Assembly (NCBI GenBank): GCA_020073375.1
Contig: JAIQFG010000002.1
Coordinates: 1 to 64,000 of the forward strand
Direction of reading: 5' to 3'
DNA from: Terriglobia bacterium
GTDB taxonomy: Bacteria; Acidobacteriota; Terriglobia; Acidiferrales; UBA7541
DNA length: 64,000 bases
Below are positions 1 through 7,654 of this stretch, piece by piece. The position numbers and the translations under genes were made by a program. Below the pieces are notes generated by a model. The model saw only the letters and a list, made by a program, of their open reading frames with translations. It was not told where the DNA came from and did not search any database. Numbering within the stretch: position 1 is the first letter of the stretch; each line of letters opens with the position of its first letter.

Positions 1-513
1 CAGCAGCCCGCAAATGGATTTCGCGTCGCGAAGCGTGCCTTTCTCGATCATGGAGGACGCCTGCTTCAGCGTGAATATTCGCGCCGTGATTTTCTCGTCT
101 TCTTCCGGCTGCGCTTCGCCCGACTGCAATCCCTGCGCCGCAAAGATCCACATCCACTCGTTCACGAAGCCCGGCGTGGGAACCACGCGCATCAATTTTC
201 GCAGGCGCTTTGCGGAATAACCGGTTTCCTCAAGCAGTTCGCGGCGCGCTCCGGCCGCCGGAGTTTCTCCCGGCTCCTTGCGCCCCGCCACCAGTTCCCA
301 GAGAAATTCGCCCACCGAATGTCGGTACTGCCGGATCAGCAGGACGCGCCCATCCTCAAAAATCGGGAGGACCACCACCGATCCCGGATGCACGATGATG
401 TCGCGGTCGGCACGCACGCCTCCGGGCTCAATCACCGTGTCCCGTTGCAAACGGAATACTTTGCCTTCATAGAGAGTCTTGCTCTTAAGCAGCTTTGCGC
501 GTCCCTTTGCCAA
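1..513 (-). CDS. Nudix hydrolase, ADP-ribose pyrophosphatase type (3' end cut by window)
   Basis: Absent from the ORF track because it runs off the window edge and starts with TTG. Reading the reverse strand gives 171 codons with a complete Nudix box at about residues 77-99 (GRKEPGETPAAGARRELLEE then TGY). A proline-glycine (VPTPGF) lies about 16 residues after the box, as in ADP-ribose pyrophosphatases, so hydrolysis of ADP-ribose or a similar nucleoside diphosphate is the likely reaction. The start is a TTG at 513 because GGAGG sits six bases upstream and an in-frame TGA lies just beyond; no ATG precedes the domain. Only a few C-terminal residues should be missing, since the family is usually 170-200 residues. 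Substrate is inferred. Confidence 0.85.
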   Translation of the reverse strand, partial: MAKGRAKLLKSKTLYEGKVFRLQRDTVIEPGGVRADRDIIVHPGSVVVLPIFEDGRVLLIRQYRHSVGEFLWELVAGRKEPGETPAAGARRELLEETGYSAKRLRKLMRVVPTPGFVNEWMWIFAAQGLQSGEAQPEEDEKITARIFTLKQASSMIEKGTLRDAKSICGLL

Positions 514-593
514 GATCGGCCTCCGAGCGATGCTCGATCAGTCTAGAGAATGGTTCGCGTTTGCACAACCTACGCGAAAGTCAAAAGCTCTAA

Positions 594-785
594 CACAGAG
601 GACACAGAGGGCACAGAGAAAGGAAAGAGATGAAATAAGAAATAAGAAGACGGGGATAAGAGGAGGGGGAAAGAAGACAGCTCTTCCAGCCCTCCTTGGT
701 AGCTTGAAGGTGGTCATTTCTTTTATGGTTTTCAGTCACCCTCTGTTTGCCTTTCTCTGTGACCTCTGTGTCCCCTGTGTTGAAG
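594..785. repeat. Inverted pair of CACAGAGG-type dispersed repeat
   Basis: Left arm holds tandem ACACAGAGG units (about 594-622), right arm the complement (TTTCTCTGTGACCTCTGTGT and so on, about 750-785), with about 120 bases between. A third copy of the same sequence lies at about 49921-49975. It is non-coding, and ORFs through it (479..1141, 590..1144) are shadows. Similar degenerate CACAGAG repeats are, from memory, common in intergenic DNA of Acidobacteriota. Confidence 0.6.
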
Positions 786-826
786 CCTTTCGCTTTTGCT
801 TTCGGCCCCAACCCCGCATCCGCCGG

Positions 827-855
827 TTGAACGCGAACTCCCCCTCGCATATACT
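827..855 (+). promoter_or_regulatory. Sigma70-like promoter of the LytTR regulator
   Basis: TTGAAC at 827-832 and TATACT at 850-855 are separated by 17 bases, with the ATG of the response regulator about 27 bases further on. There is no clear Shine-Dalgarno sequence in the short leader, so the mRNA may be nearly leaderless. Confidence 0.55.
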
Positions 856-881
856 TTCGTCCAGCAGATCCAATTTCTCCC

Positions 882-1652
882 ATGACCATCAACACGCTCA
901 TCGTGGACGACGAAAAACCGGCGCGCGACGAACTGGCTTTCCTTCTGAAGAGTTTTCCGGACGTCCACCTGGTCGGCCAGGGAAAAAACGGCGTCGAAGC
1001 GCTCGCTCTTATCAAGGAGCATTCCCCCGACCTGGTTTTTCTCGACGTGCAGATGCCCGGGCTCAACGGCTTTGGCGTGATCAAGAAGTTGATGGATCGC
1101 AAAGGGAAGCTGCCCCAGATCGTCTTCGCCACCGCGTTTGACAACTACGCCGTGCAAGCCTTTGAGGTGAACGCGATCGACTATGTGTTAAAGCCCATCG
1201 AGAAGGGCCGCCTGGCGCGCGCCATCCAGCGGGCAAAGCGCGCCCTGGAGGCCGAAGCCTCGCCCAGCGAGCGCCTGGAAACCCTGGTCAGCCAGATTGG
1301 AACGTCCAAGGCGCCGCCCGTTAAACTGCTGGTAAAAACGCAGCAGCGCCTTTTCCTGGTCGACGCCGAGGACGTGATCTTCGCCTCGATCGAGGACGGC
1401 ACCATCACGGTGGTCGCGCGCGAAGTCGAAGGCACGTCGAATTACCGCACCATCGAGGAGTTGCAAACGTCGCTCGATTCCGAGACCTTCTGGCGCGCGC
1501 ACCGCTCCTACCTCGTGAACATCAACCACATCAAGGAGGTTGTCCCCTGGTTTAAGTCCAGCTATATGCTGAAAATGGCGGACAAGAAGGCTTCCGAAGT
1601 TCCGGTCAGCCGCGCGCAGACCCGGCACCTGCGCGATTTGCTGAAGATGTAG
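882..1652 (+). CDS. LytTR-family response regulator transcription factor
   Basis: Two-component output protein that binds DNA after phosphorylation. Receiver domain at residues 1-120: acidic pair D9-D10, phospho-acceptor D55 in LVFLDVQMPG, T84 and K104 (VLKP), so all receiver residues are present. A linker of about 30 residues leads to a LytTR DNA-binding domain (about 150-254; motifs FWRAHRSYLVN and VPVSRAQ). Length 256 is typical of LytR/AlgR regulators. No sensor kinase is next to it in the window; the partner may be elsewhere. Starts at an ATG just downstream of a good promoter. Regulon unknown. Confidence 0.93.
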   Translation: MTINTLIVDDEKPARDELAFLLKSFPDVHLVGQGKNGVEALALIKEHSPDLVFLDVQMPGLNGFGVIKKLMDRKGKLPQIVFATAFDNYAVQAFEVNAIDYVLKPIEKGRLARAIQRAKRALEAEASPSERLETLVSQIGTSKAPPVKLLVKTQQRLFLVDAEDVIFASIEDGTITVVAREVEGTSNYRTIEELQTSLDSETFWRAHRSYLVNINHIKEVVPWFKSSYMLKMADKKASEVPVSRAQTRHLRDLLKM

Positions 1653-1667
1653 GCGAGTCGAAACGAG

Positions 1668-1982
1668 CTAATCCGGCGGATAGTGCTTCTGGTATTTTTC
1701 CCTCTTCATCCATTGTCGATGCTTGCGTTCGTATCTTTCTTGCTCTTTCGATGGCATGCCTTTCGTATCGGGAATTAACAATGCTCCGAGGATAATGACG
1801 ATGCCCAGCAATACTAGGGTCAGAGTCGGGAAGAACCCAAACCTTCCGAATCTGGGATTAAACACAGTTACCCAGTAGATTTCGTGGCTCCACGCATAAA
1901 ATCCAAGTGCAGCAAGGGCCACACCGATCATAGCGACCGTTAGTCTGGCTGCGATTCCTCGAATCCAATCACGGAATTTCAT
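1668..1982 (-). CDS. Small two-span membrane protein, unknown function
   Basis: A 104-residue protein with an amphipathic basic N-terminus, two hydrophobic segments (about 14-31 and 50-68) and a strongly basic, Glu/Lys/Arg-rich C-terminal tail (KEQERYERKHRQWMKREKYQ). I do not recognise a family. It converges on the LytTR regulator with a 15-base gap. Codon use is less GC-biased at third positions than its neighbours, which may mean recent gain or weak constraint. Confidence 0.6.
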   Translation of the reverse strand: MKFRDWIRGIAARLTVAMIGVALAALGFYAWSHEIYWVTVFNPRFGRFGFFPTLTLVLLGIVIILGALLIPDTKGMPSKEQERYERKHRQWMKREKYQKHYPPD

Positions 1983-2132
1983 GTCCTACTTCCAATCCCA
2001 ACCGGATGATTAATCGGGGATTCTACCATTGCGGCGTCACCCTCGGTTGGTTTTACGTCCTTGACCGAGTGCAAATAATTGCGCGTGGAATTAATCCAGA
2101 TGTGATGTGGTAGAATTCGGCGTCTAGCGGCA

Positions 2133-3281
2133 ATGGATTTTTCCCTCACCGACGATCAGCGCCTGATTCGCGACACCGTCCGCCACTTCATGGACGCCGA
2201 AGTGCGCCCCTCGATTCGCGCGCGCGACAAGGAAGAAAAATTCGCCGCCGAGGAACTTAGAAAACTCGGCGAGCTCGGCTGCTGCGGCATGTTGGTCCCG
2301 GAGGCCTGGGGCGGTGCGGGCGCCGACACGATTTCCTACACGCTGATGCTGGAAGAGGTCGCGCGTGTGGACGCCGCCATGGCCGTGGCCCTGAGCGTCA
2401 CCAACTCCCTGGCGACGTGGGCGATGTTCAAGTACGGCACCGAAGCGCAACGAGAAAAATATCTGAGACGCCTGGCGCGCGGAGAAATCCTCGGCGCCTT
2501 CTGCCTCACCGAACCGCAGGCCGGATCGGATGCCGCGGGAATCGGCACTTCAGCGGTGCGCCAAGGCAGTTGCTATCGCCTCAACGGCACAAAATCCTGG
2601 GTCACCAACGGCGGCGTCTCCGGCCTCTACGTGGTCTTCGCCAAGACCGATCCGTCCGCCGGAGCCCGCGGCGTCACCGCGTTCCTCGTCGAGCCTTCAT
2701 TTCCCGGCTTTCGAGTAGCGCGCTACGAGGATAAGATGGGACTGCGCACGTCGCGTTCGGCTGAGCTGGCCTTTACCGATTGCGAGGTCCCAGAAGCGAA
2801 TCGCCTTGGCGAAGAAGGGCAGGGCCTGAAGATCGCGCTCGAATTGCTCGACGGCGGCCGCGTAGGCATTGCCGCGCAAGCCGTGGGAATCGCGCAGGGC
2901 GCGCTGGAAGCCTCGGTGGCCCACGCCAAGCAGCGCCGCGCATTTGGCAAGACCATCGGCGACTTCCAGGCGATACAATGGATGCTCGCGGATATGCAGA
3001 CCGAAATTGAAGCGGCGCGCGCCATGGTCCAGAATGCGGCATGGCTGCGCGACACGGGTTCGGCGCGGGTCGGCCCCCAGGCTTCACGCGCAAAATTGTT
3101 CGCCGGAGAAATGGTGAATCGCGTCGTGTACAAAGCCGTGCAAATTCACGGCAGCCAGGGCTACTCGCGCGAGTCCGACGTCGAGCGCATGTACCGAGAC
3201 GCCCGCGTCATCACCATTTACGAGGGCACCAGCGAAATCCAGCGAATGGTGATCGCGCGCGATTTGCTGAGTGGCGCATGA
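2133..3281 (+). CDS. Acyl-CoA dehydrogenase
   Basis: FAD enzyme that introduces a trans-2 double bond into acyl-CoA and passes electrons to ETF. The 382-residue length and three-part fold are standard: N-terminal helices, a middle beta domain with FCLTEPQAGSDA (about 132-143) and WVTNGG, and a C-terminal helical domain ending in YEGTSEIQRMVIARDLL, where the Glu of YEGTSE is the usual catalytic base of short/medium-chain members. A TAGAAT -10-like box lies about 20 bases before the ATG. No ETF or beta-oxidation genes are adjacent, so chain length and pathway cannot be stated. Confidence 0.93.
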   Translation: MDFSLTDDQRLIRDTVRHFMDAEVRPSIRARDKEEKFAAEELRKLGELGCCGMLVPEAWGGAGADTISYTLMLEEVARVDAAMAVALSVTNSLATWAMFKYGTEAQREKYLRRLARGEILGAFCLTEPQAGSDAAGIGTSAVRQGSCYRLNGTKSWVTNGGVSGLYVVFAKTDPSAGARGVTAFLVEPSFPGFRVARYEDKMGLRTSRSAELAFTDCEVPEANRLGEEGQGLKIALELLDGGRVGIAAQAVGIAQGALEASVAHAKQRRAFGKTIGDFQAIQWMLADMQTEIEAARAMVQNAAWLRDTGSARVGPQASRAKLFAGEMVNRVVYKAVQIHGSQGYSRESDVERMYRDARVITIYEGTSEIQRMVIARDLLSGA

Positions 3282-3295
3282 GATTTGCGAAACAT

Positions 3296-3360
3296 GTAGC
3301 GCCCGCCTTCAGGCGGGCACGTTGTTTGCTCCAAAATGCCCGCCTGAAGGCGGGCGCTAC
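3296..3360. repeat. GTAG-type palindrome pair (GCCCGCCTTCAGGCGGGC subfamily)
   Basis: Begins GTAG and ends CTAC; two facing copies of GCCCGCCTTCAGGCGGGC-like palindromes are separated by about 16 bases. Lies 14 bases after the acyl-CoA dehydrogenase stop. The same element occurs at 16201-16265. REP-like architecture; could also act as a transcription stop or mRNA-stabilising hairpin. Confidence 0.8.
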
Positions 3361-3390
3361 AAGGAATAGTTTCATGGAGAATCCATTAGC

Positions 3391-4674
3391 GTGACATCGA
3401 AGAAACGAGTCCTGAGCGGCATGCGCCCCACCGGGCGCCTCCACATCGGCCACTATTTCGGCGCCCTGGAAAACTGGGTCCGGCTGCAGAACGATCCGCA
3501 ATACGAATGCTTTTTCTTCGTCGCCGATTGGCACGCGCTCACCTCGGATTACGCGGACACCTCGCAGGTCGCGCAGAATACCATCGAAATCGCCACCGAC
3601 TGGCTGGCCGCCGGCCTTGACCCGGCAAAATGCACGATGTTCATCCAGTCTTCGGTTCCCGAGCACGCTGAGTTGAATCTCCTGCTCTCGATGGTCACGC
3701 CGCTCGGCTGGCTGGAGCGCGTCCCCACGTACAAGGAAGCGCTCGACAACGTGAAGGACAAGGATTTGCATACGTACGGTTTTCTTGGATACCCGATCTT
3801 ACAGACCTCTGACATTGTTATGTACGGGGAAGTAGGCAGCCCACTCATCGTGCCCGTTGGTGAGGATCAGGTTTCTCACGTCGAACTGAGCAGGGAGATC
3901 GTTCACAGGTTCAACACATATTACGGTCTGGAAATCGATGTCACGAATCTTATGCAGGGCAAAGAGGGCGCCGGATTCGTCAATTTGATAGGCTACGTGC
4001 ACCGAACAAAGCCGGTTGGTGATCCCGACGCAGAAAGCCGATCCGAATTTCGTCGCAACATCCGTGCGGTAGCATTGGAATCCGGGATTTCCAATTTTCT
4101 TCAGAGGATAGACGAATACCGCAAATACTTCTCTTACGAGTTAAAGCTGAGCGAACCTCAGGCTCTTTTGACCAAGGCTCCCCGCATCCCCGGGACCGAC
4201 GGCAGGAAGATGTCCAAGAGCTACGGCAATTTCATTTCGCTCAGCGAATCGGACGAATCGATCCGCACCAAATCGCGTGCGATGATGACCGATCCGGCGC
4301 GCAAGCGCCGCACCGACCCCGGCAATCCCGACGTCTGCCCGGTCTACGACTGGCACAAACTTTTTTCGCCACCGGAAACGCTGCAATGGTCCGCCGAAGG
4401 CTGCCGCAGCGCCGGCATCGGTTGCATCGAATGCAAATCCGCGATGGCCGACAATTTAATCAAGTGGATCGCCCCGGTCCGCGCCCGCCGCGAGGAATAC
4501 GCCTCACATCCCGGCAAGGTCCTGCAAATCATCGACGAAGGCTCGGTCAAGGCCCGCGAAGTCGCGCAAAAAACAATGGCGCGCGTCCGCGAAGCAGTAT
4601 TCAATTGGAAAGACAAGCGCGCGGAAGTCGGACAACAGCAATCCTCCGCGCGAAACGTCAAGGTGGGGGAATAA
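3391..4674 (+). CDS. trpS: Tryptophanyl-tRNA synthetase, [4Fe-4S] type, with an internal insertion
   Basis: Class I synthetase charging tRNA-Trp. HIGH signature at residues 18-21 and KMSKS in DGRKMSKSYGN. The C-terminal region has cysteines spaced C-x21-C-x6-C-x2-C (DVCPV ... EGCRSAGIGCIEC), closely matching the iron-sulfur TrpRS known from Thermotoga. GTG start at 3391 with GGAGA ten bases upstream. At 427 residues it is long: between RFNTYYG and SEPQALLT there are about 70 residues (about 180-250) that ordinary TrpRS lack. DNA from about 3780 to 4160 uses AGG, ATA, CTT, TTA, GTT and TCT codons that are rare in flanking genes, so the block may have been acquired by recombination. All visible catalytic motifs remain. 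Followed one base later by scpA. Confidence 0.93.
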   Translation: MTSKKRVLSGMRPTGRLHIGHYFGALENWVRLQNDPQYECFFFVADWHALTSDYADTSQVAQNTIEIATDWLAAGLDPAKCTMFIQSSVPEHAELNLLLSMVTPLGWLERVPTYKEALDNVKDKDLHTYGFLGYPILQTSDIVMYGEVGSPLIVPVGEDQVSHVELSREIVHRFNTYYGLEIDVTNLMQGKEGAGFVNLIGYVHRTKPVGDPDAESRSEFRRNIRAVALESGISNFLQRIDEYRKYFSYELKLSEPQALLTKAPRIPGTDGRKMSKSYGNFISLSESDESIRTKSRAMMTDPARKRRTDPGNPDVCPVYDWHKLFSPPETLQWSAEGCRSAGIGCIECKSAMADNLIKWIAPVRARREEYASHPGKVLQIIDEGSVKAREVAQKTMARVREAVFNWKDKRAEVGQQQSSARNVKVGE

Positions 4675-4675
4675 A

Positions 4676-5509
4676 ATGGCGTCACCCTACAAAATTCATC
4701 TCGAATCGTACGACGGCCCGCTCGACCTCCTGCTCGATCTGATCAAAAAGCAGGAGATCGACATCCACAACATTCCCATCGCAAAAATCACGGGCCAGTA
4801 TCTCGACTACCTCCACAAGATGGAGCAGATGGATATGGATATCTCGGCCGACTTCATCTACATGGCCGCGACGCTCATCTACATCAAATCGAAAATGCTC
4901 CTGCCGCCCGATCCGCTGGCGAGTCCCGAGGAAATCGAAGACCCGCGCGCCGACCTGGTGCATCGCCTGGTGGAACACGAAAAATTCAAGAGCGCCGCGC
5001 AGCTCCTGCACCAGCGCCAGCAGATCGAGGAAAACGTCTGGTCGAAGCCGGACCGCTCGCTGTACGAGGGCCAGGAAGTGGAGGGCGAGCTGATCGTTTC
5101 GCTGGTGGACCTGGTCAAAGTGTTTCAGCAGGTTCTCGAGCGCCGCAAGGAGATCGTCAAGATCGAGCTGCACCACGACCAGTTCACCGTGGCGCAGATG
5201 ATGGAAATGCTCCGCCAGCAACTGATCGTATCGGAAGAGGGCATCGAGCTGATTTCGTTTTTCGAGTCCTGTGCGTCGCGCCACGCCATGATCGTCGCGT
5301 TGCTGGCCGTGCTCGAACTGGTGCGCCTACAGGCCGTTCTGCTCACGCAAAAGGAATTGTTTTCACAGATTCGTTTGAAGAAACACAAGCTGTTCGACGT
5401 CGTATTCGCGGGCGGAGTTCTGACCGGCGACTCGGACATCGAGCCGCTACACGGAATTGACGATCAATATTCAGCAGGCGGCGCCGTCACGGGCCCGCAA
5501 GGGGAATGA
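4676..5509 (+). CDS. scpA: Segregation and condensation protein A
   Basis: Kleisin subunit that bridges the SMC heads and, with ScpB, forms the bacterial condensin. The N-terminus YKIHLESYDGPLDLLLDLIKKQEIDI is the family hallmark; a mid helical region and C-terminal winged-helix (RHAMIVALLAVLELVRLQ) complete a 277-residue protein of normal size. ATG follows the trpS stop by one base and the stop overlaps the scpB start, so translation is likely coupled. Confidence 0.96.
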   Translation: MASPYKIHLESYDGPLDLLLDLIKKQEIDIHNIPIAKITGQYLDYLHKMEQMDMDISADFIYMAATLIYIKSKMLLPPDPLASPEEIEDPRADLVHRLVEHEKFKSAAQLLHQRQQIEENVWSKPDRSLYEGQEVEGELIVSLVDLVKVFQQVLERRKEIVKIELHHDQFTVAQMMEMLRQQLIVSEEGIELISFFESCASRHAMIVALLAVLELVRLQAVLLTQKELFSQIRLKKHKLFDVVFAGGVLTGDSDIEPLHGIDDQYSAGGAVTGPQGE

Positions 5510-6273
5510 ACATGAATCCATTGGAACTCAAGGGCGCTCTGGAAGCGATCATCTATGCCGCGGACGAACCCGCCACGCTCGACCAGATTGCGAACGCCGT
5601 GGGCGAGGACAAGGCCGTGGTGCGCGGCGCGCTCGACGAAATGATCGCCGGCTACGCGGGCGAAGATCGCGGCATGGAAATTCGAGGCGTTGCCGGAGGC
5701 TACCGCTTTTACACCAAGCCGCAGCATCATGACGTGGTGCGCCGCTTCATCAAGAGCCTGCGCCCGCCGCTGCGCCTGACGATGCCCGCGCTCGAAACCC
5801 TCGCCGTGATTTCCTACCGCCAGCCCGTCACCGGCCCGGAAATCCAGGAAATTCGCGGTGTAAATGTTTCCGGCGTGATCAAAACGTTGCTCGAAAAGCG
5901 CCTCGTCGTGACGGCGGGCCGCAAAGCCGTCATGGGCCGCCCCATCCTGTACCGCACGTCCAAAGAATTCCTGATGCGCTTCGGCCTTTCCGACCTCGAA
6001 GAATTGCCGAGCCTCAAGGAATTTGAGCAGCTCGCGCGCGCCGCACTCGGCTCGGATGAAGGCATCGCCCAGATCGAGCCAGAAGCCGGGTCCGCGGATG
6101 GACCCGCTGTTGAATCGATCCCCGAGCCCGCGGAACCCGTCGCTGCCGCGGAAGTTGCGCCCGCGCCAGAAACGTTCGAGGCCGCGGAATCTCCCGCGCT
6201 GGAAACTCAGGAAGCCGCCGCTTCTCCCTCGGAAACTATTCCAGGCAACGCACTGGCCGAAAGTGCCTCCTAA
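5506..6273 (+). CDS. scpB: Segregation and condensation protein B
   Basis: Dimeric winged-helix partner of ScpA-SMC. Two winged helices occupy about residues 1-165 (ALEAIIYAADEPATLDQIA; TLAVISYRQPVTGPEIQEIRGVN; MGRPILYRTSKEFL). The last 80 residues are an Ala/Pro/Glu-rich disordered tail, longer than in the E. coli-sized family and common in this lineage. Its ATG overlaps the scpA stop by four bases. Confidence 0.96.
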   Translation: MNMNPLELKGALEAIIYAADEPATLDQIANAVGEDKAVVRGALDEMIAGYAGEDRGMEIRGVAGGYRFYTKPQHHDVVRRFIKSLRPPLRLTMPALETLAVISYRQPVTGPEIQEIRGVNVSGVIKTLLEKRLVVTAGRKAVMGRPILYRTSKEFLMRFGLSDLEELPSLKEFEQLARAALGSDEGIAQIEPEAGSADGPAVESIPEPAEPVAAAEVAPAPETFEAAESPALETQEAAASPSETIPGNALAESAS

Positions 6274-6281
6274 AACCAGAC

Positions 6282-7067
6282 ATGCTTGAGCGGCTTCAAA
6301 AAATTATCGCCCGCGCGGGAATCGCCTCGCGCAGGCACGCGGAAGAATTGATCCTCAGCGGACAGGTGCGCGTCAACGGCGCGGTGGTGACTGAACTCGG
6401 CGCGAAGGCCGACCCTGACCACGACCGCATCGAGGCAGCCGGAAAACTCGCGCACGTTTCCGAAGAACACGTCTACCTGCTGCTCAACAAGCCGCCCGGA
6501 ATTGTCGCCACCCTCGCCGATCCCGAAGGCCGCCGCACGCTGCGCAATCTGCTGGTTGGAGTTTCCCAGCGCGTGTTTCCCGTCGGACGCCTCTACTATT
6601 TCGCCAGCGGCGCCGTGTTCCTTACCAACGACGGCGAACTTGCCGGACGGATGTTGAAAGCGTCTCCAATCCTTCCGCAAACTTTTTGGATAAAGGTAAA
6701 GGGCCGCCTCAGCGAGGCGCAAATGAAGACACTCGCGGCCTCGCTTCACGGCAAAGTTTTTCCCTTGCGCGCGCCCCATGCCGCGGGCAAGAATCCCCCG
6801 AATCCCTGGTACGAAGTTCAGCTGGCGGGTGTGCGCCGCGACCTGTTGCGCAAGAATCTACTGGACATGGGGCACCGCGTCGAAAAAATGAGGCGTGTGA
6901 AGCTCGCTTCGCTCGATGTCGACACCGTGCCCGAAGGACATTACCGCCGCCTGGGCCTGGAGGAAGTAGCGAAGCTCTCACGCGCGGTGGATTACGCGCT
7001 CACGCACCAGAAACCCGCGCCGGTTTCTTCCAAGGCGAAAAGCGCCAGGCGCGGACGTCCCAAGTAG
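6282..7067 (+). CDS. RluB/RsuA-family pseudouridine synthase-like protein lacking the catalytic Asp
   Basis: N-terminal S4 RNA-binding domain (about 1-50, RLQKIIARAGIASRRHAEEL) and an RsuA/RluB fold follow in the usual order, including NKPPG at 69-73 and LTNDGELA. The position normally held by the catalytic Asp of GRLD is Tyr105 (FPVGRLYYFASG; codon TAC at 6594-6596). The second active-site motif (E-G-R-N-R-Q-V-R-R in the family) is replaced by AGVRRDLLRK. Fold and RNA binding are likely; pseudouridylation of 23S rRNA is doubtful. It sits eight bases after scpB, the place where rluB is found in many genomes. The C-terminus is short and Lys/Ser-rich. Confidence 0.85.
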   Translation: MLERLQKIIARAGIASRRHAEELILSGQVRVNGAVVTELGAKADPDHDRIEAAGKLAHVSEEHVYLLLNKPPGIVATLADPEGRRTLRNLLVGVSQRVFPVGRLYYFASGAVFLTNDGELAGRMLKASPILPQTFWIKVKGRLSEAQMKTLAASLHGKVFPLRAPHAAGKNPPNPWYEVQLAGVRRDLLRKNLLDMGHRVEKMRRVKLASLDVDTVPEGHYRRLGLEEVAKLSRAVDYALTHQKPAPVSSKAKSARRGRPK

Positions 7068-7101
7068 GCGCATACAAGCTCCGATTCGAGAGGTCATGCT
7101 C

Positions 7102-7524
7102 ATGCTCCAGCCGCCGCTCCCGGAAGAGGCCGCAAAGATCACCGAACTGTTGGCTTCCGCGAAAACCGTGGCCGTAGTCGGCCTGTCTTCAAAACCGCAT
7201 CGCGCCAGCTTCGGCGTCGCCGAATACCTGCAGGAGTCCGGCTACCGCATCATTCCTGTGAATCCGAATGAAACCGAAGTGCTGGGAGAGAAATGCTACG
7301 CGCGCCTGGAGGACGTCCCCGAAAAAATCGATATCGTGGATATCTTCCGCCGCTCGGAACTGGTCCCTGAGATTGTCGACGCAGCCATTCGCATCGGCGC
7401 GCGCGCCATATGGATGCAGCAAGGCGTGGAAGATGAGCCCTCAGCGGCCCGCGCACGAAACGCAGGCCTCTTCGTAATCATGGACCGCTGCATAGCCCAG
7501 GAAATTCACCGCCGCCACAAGTAG
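7102..7524 (+). CDS. CoA-binding (YccU-like) protein
   Basis: Small Rossmann-fold protein of the CoA_binding family: VAVVGLSSKPHRASFGVAEYL near the N-terminus, VNPNETEVLGEKCY, and IWMQQGVED near the end. Members bind CoA in vitro; cellular role is not established. I prefer the ATG at 7102 to the one at 7096 because GAGAGG then lies eight bases upstream. The TAG stop codon is itself part of the GTAG that opens the downstream repeat. Confidence 0.9.
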   Translation: MLQPPLPEEAAKITELLASAKTVAVVGLSSKPHRASFGVAEYLQESGYRIIPVNPNETEVLGEKCYARLEDVPEKIDIVDIFRRSELVPEIVDAAIRIGARAIWMQQGVEDEPSAARARNAGLFVIMDRCIAQEIHRRHK

Positions 7525-7598
7525 GACAGGCTTTAGCCTGTCGCTTTTGACTTTTCGCAGGCGAGAGCCAACCCGACAGGCTTGAAGCCTGTCGTACT
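7521..7598. repeat. GTAG-type palindrome pair (GACAGGCTTCAGCCTGTC subfamily)
   Basis: GTAG followed by GACAGGCTTTAGCCTGTC, about 30 bases of spacer, then GACAGGCTTGAAGCCTGTC and GTAC. The initial GTAG contains the stop codon of the upstream CoA-binding gene. Same subfamily as 11951 and 14677. Confidence 0.8.
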
Positions 7599-7654
7599 GA
7601 AAACCTTTTCCACAGCTCGCATAATTGAGGAACAATTTCAGGGAGAAAAATCCC

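Noticed and set aside
3928-4140. Intein in trpS
   Set aside because: No Cys/Ser at the N-terminal junction, no His-Asn at the end, and far too short. An inserted or recombined segment fits better.
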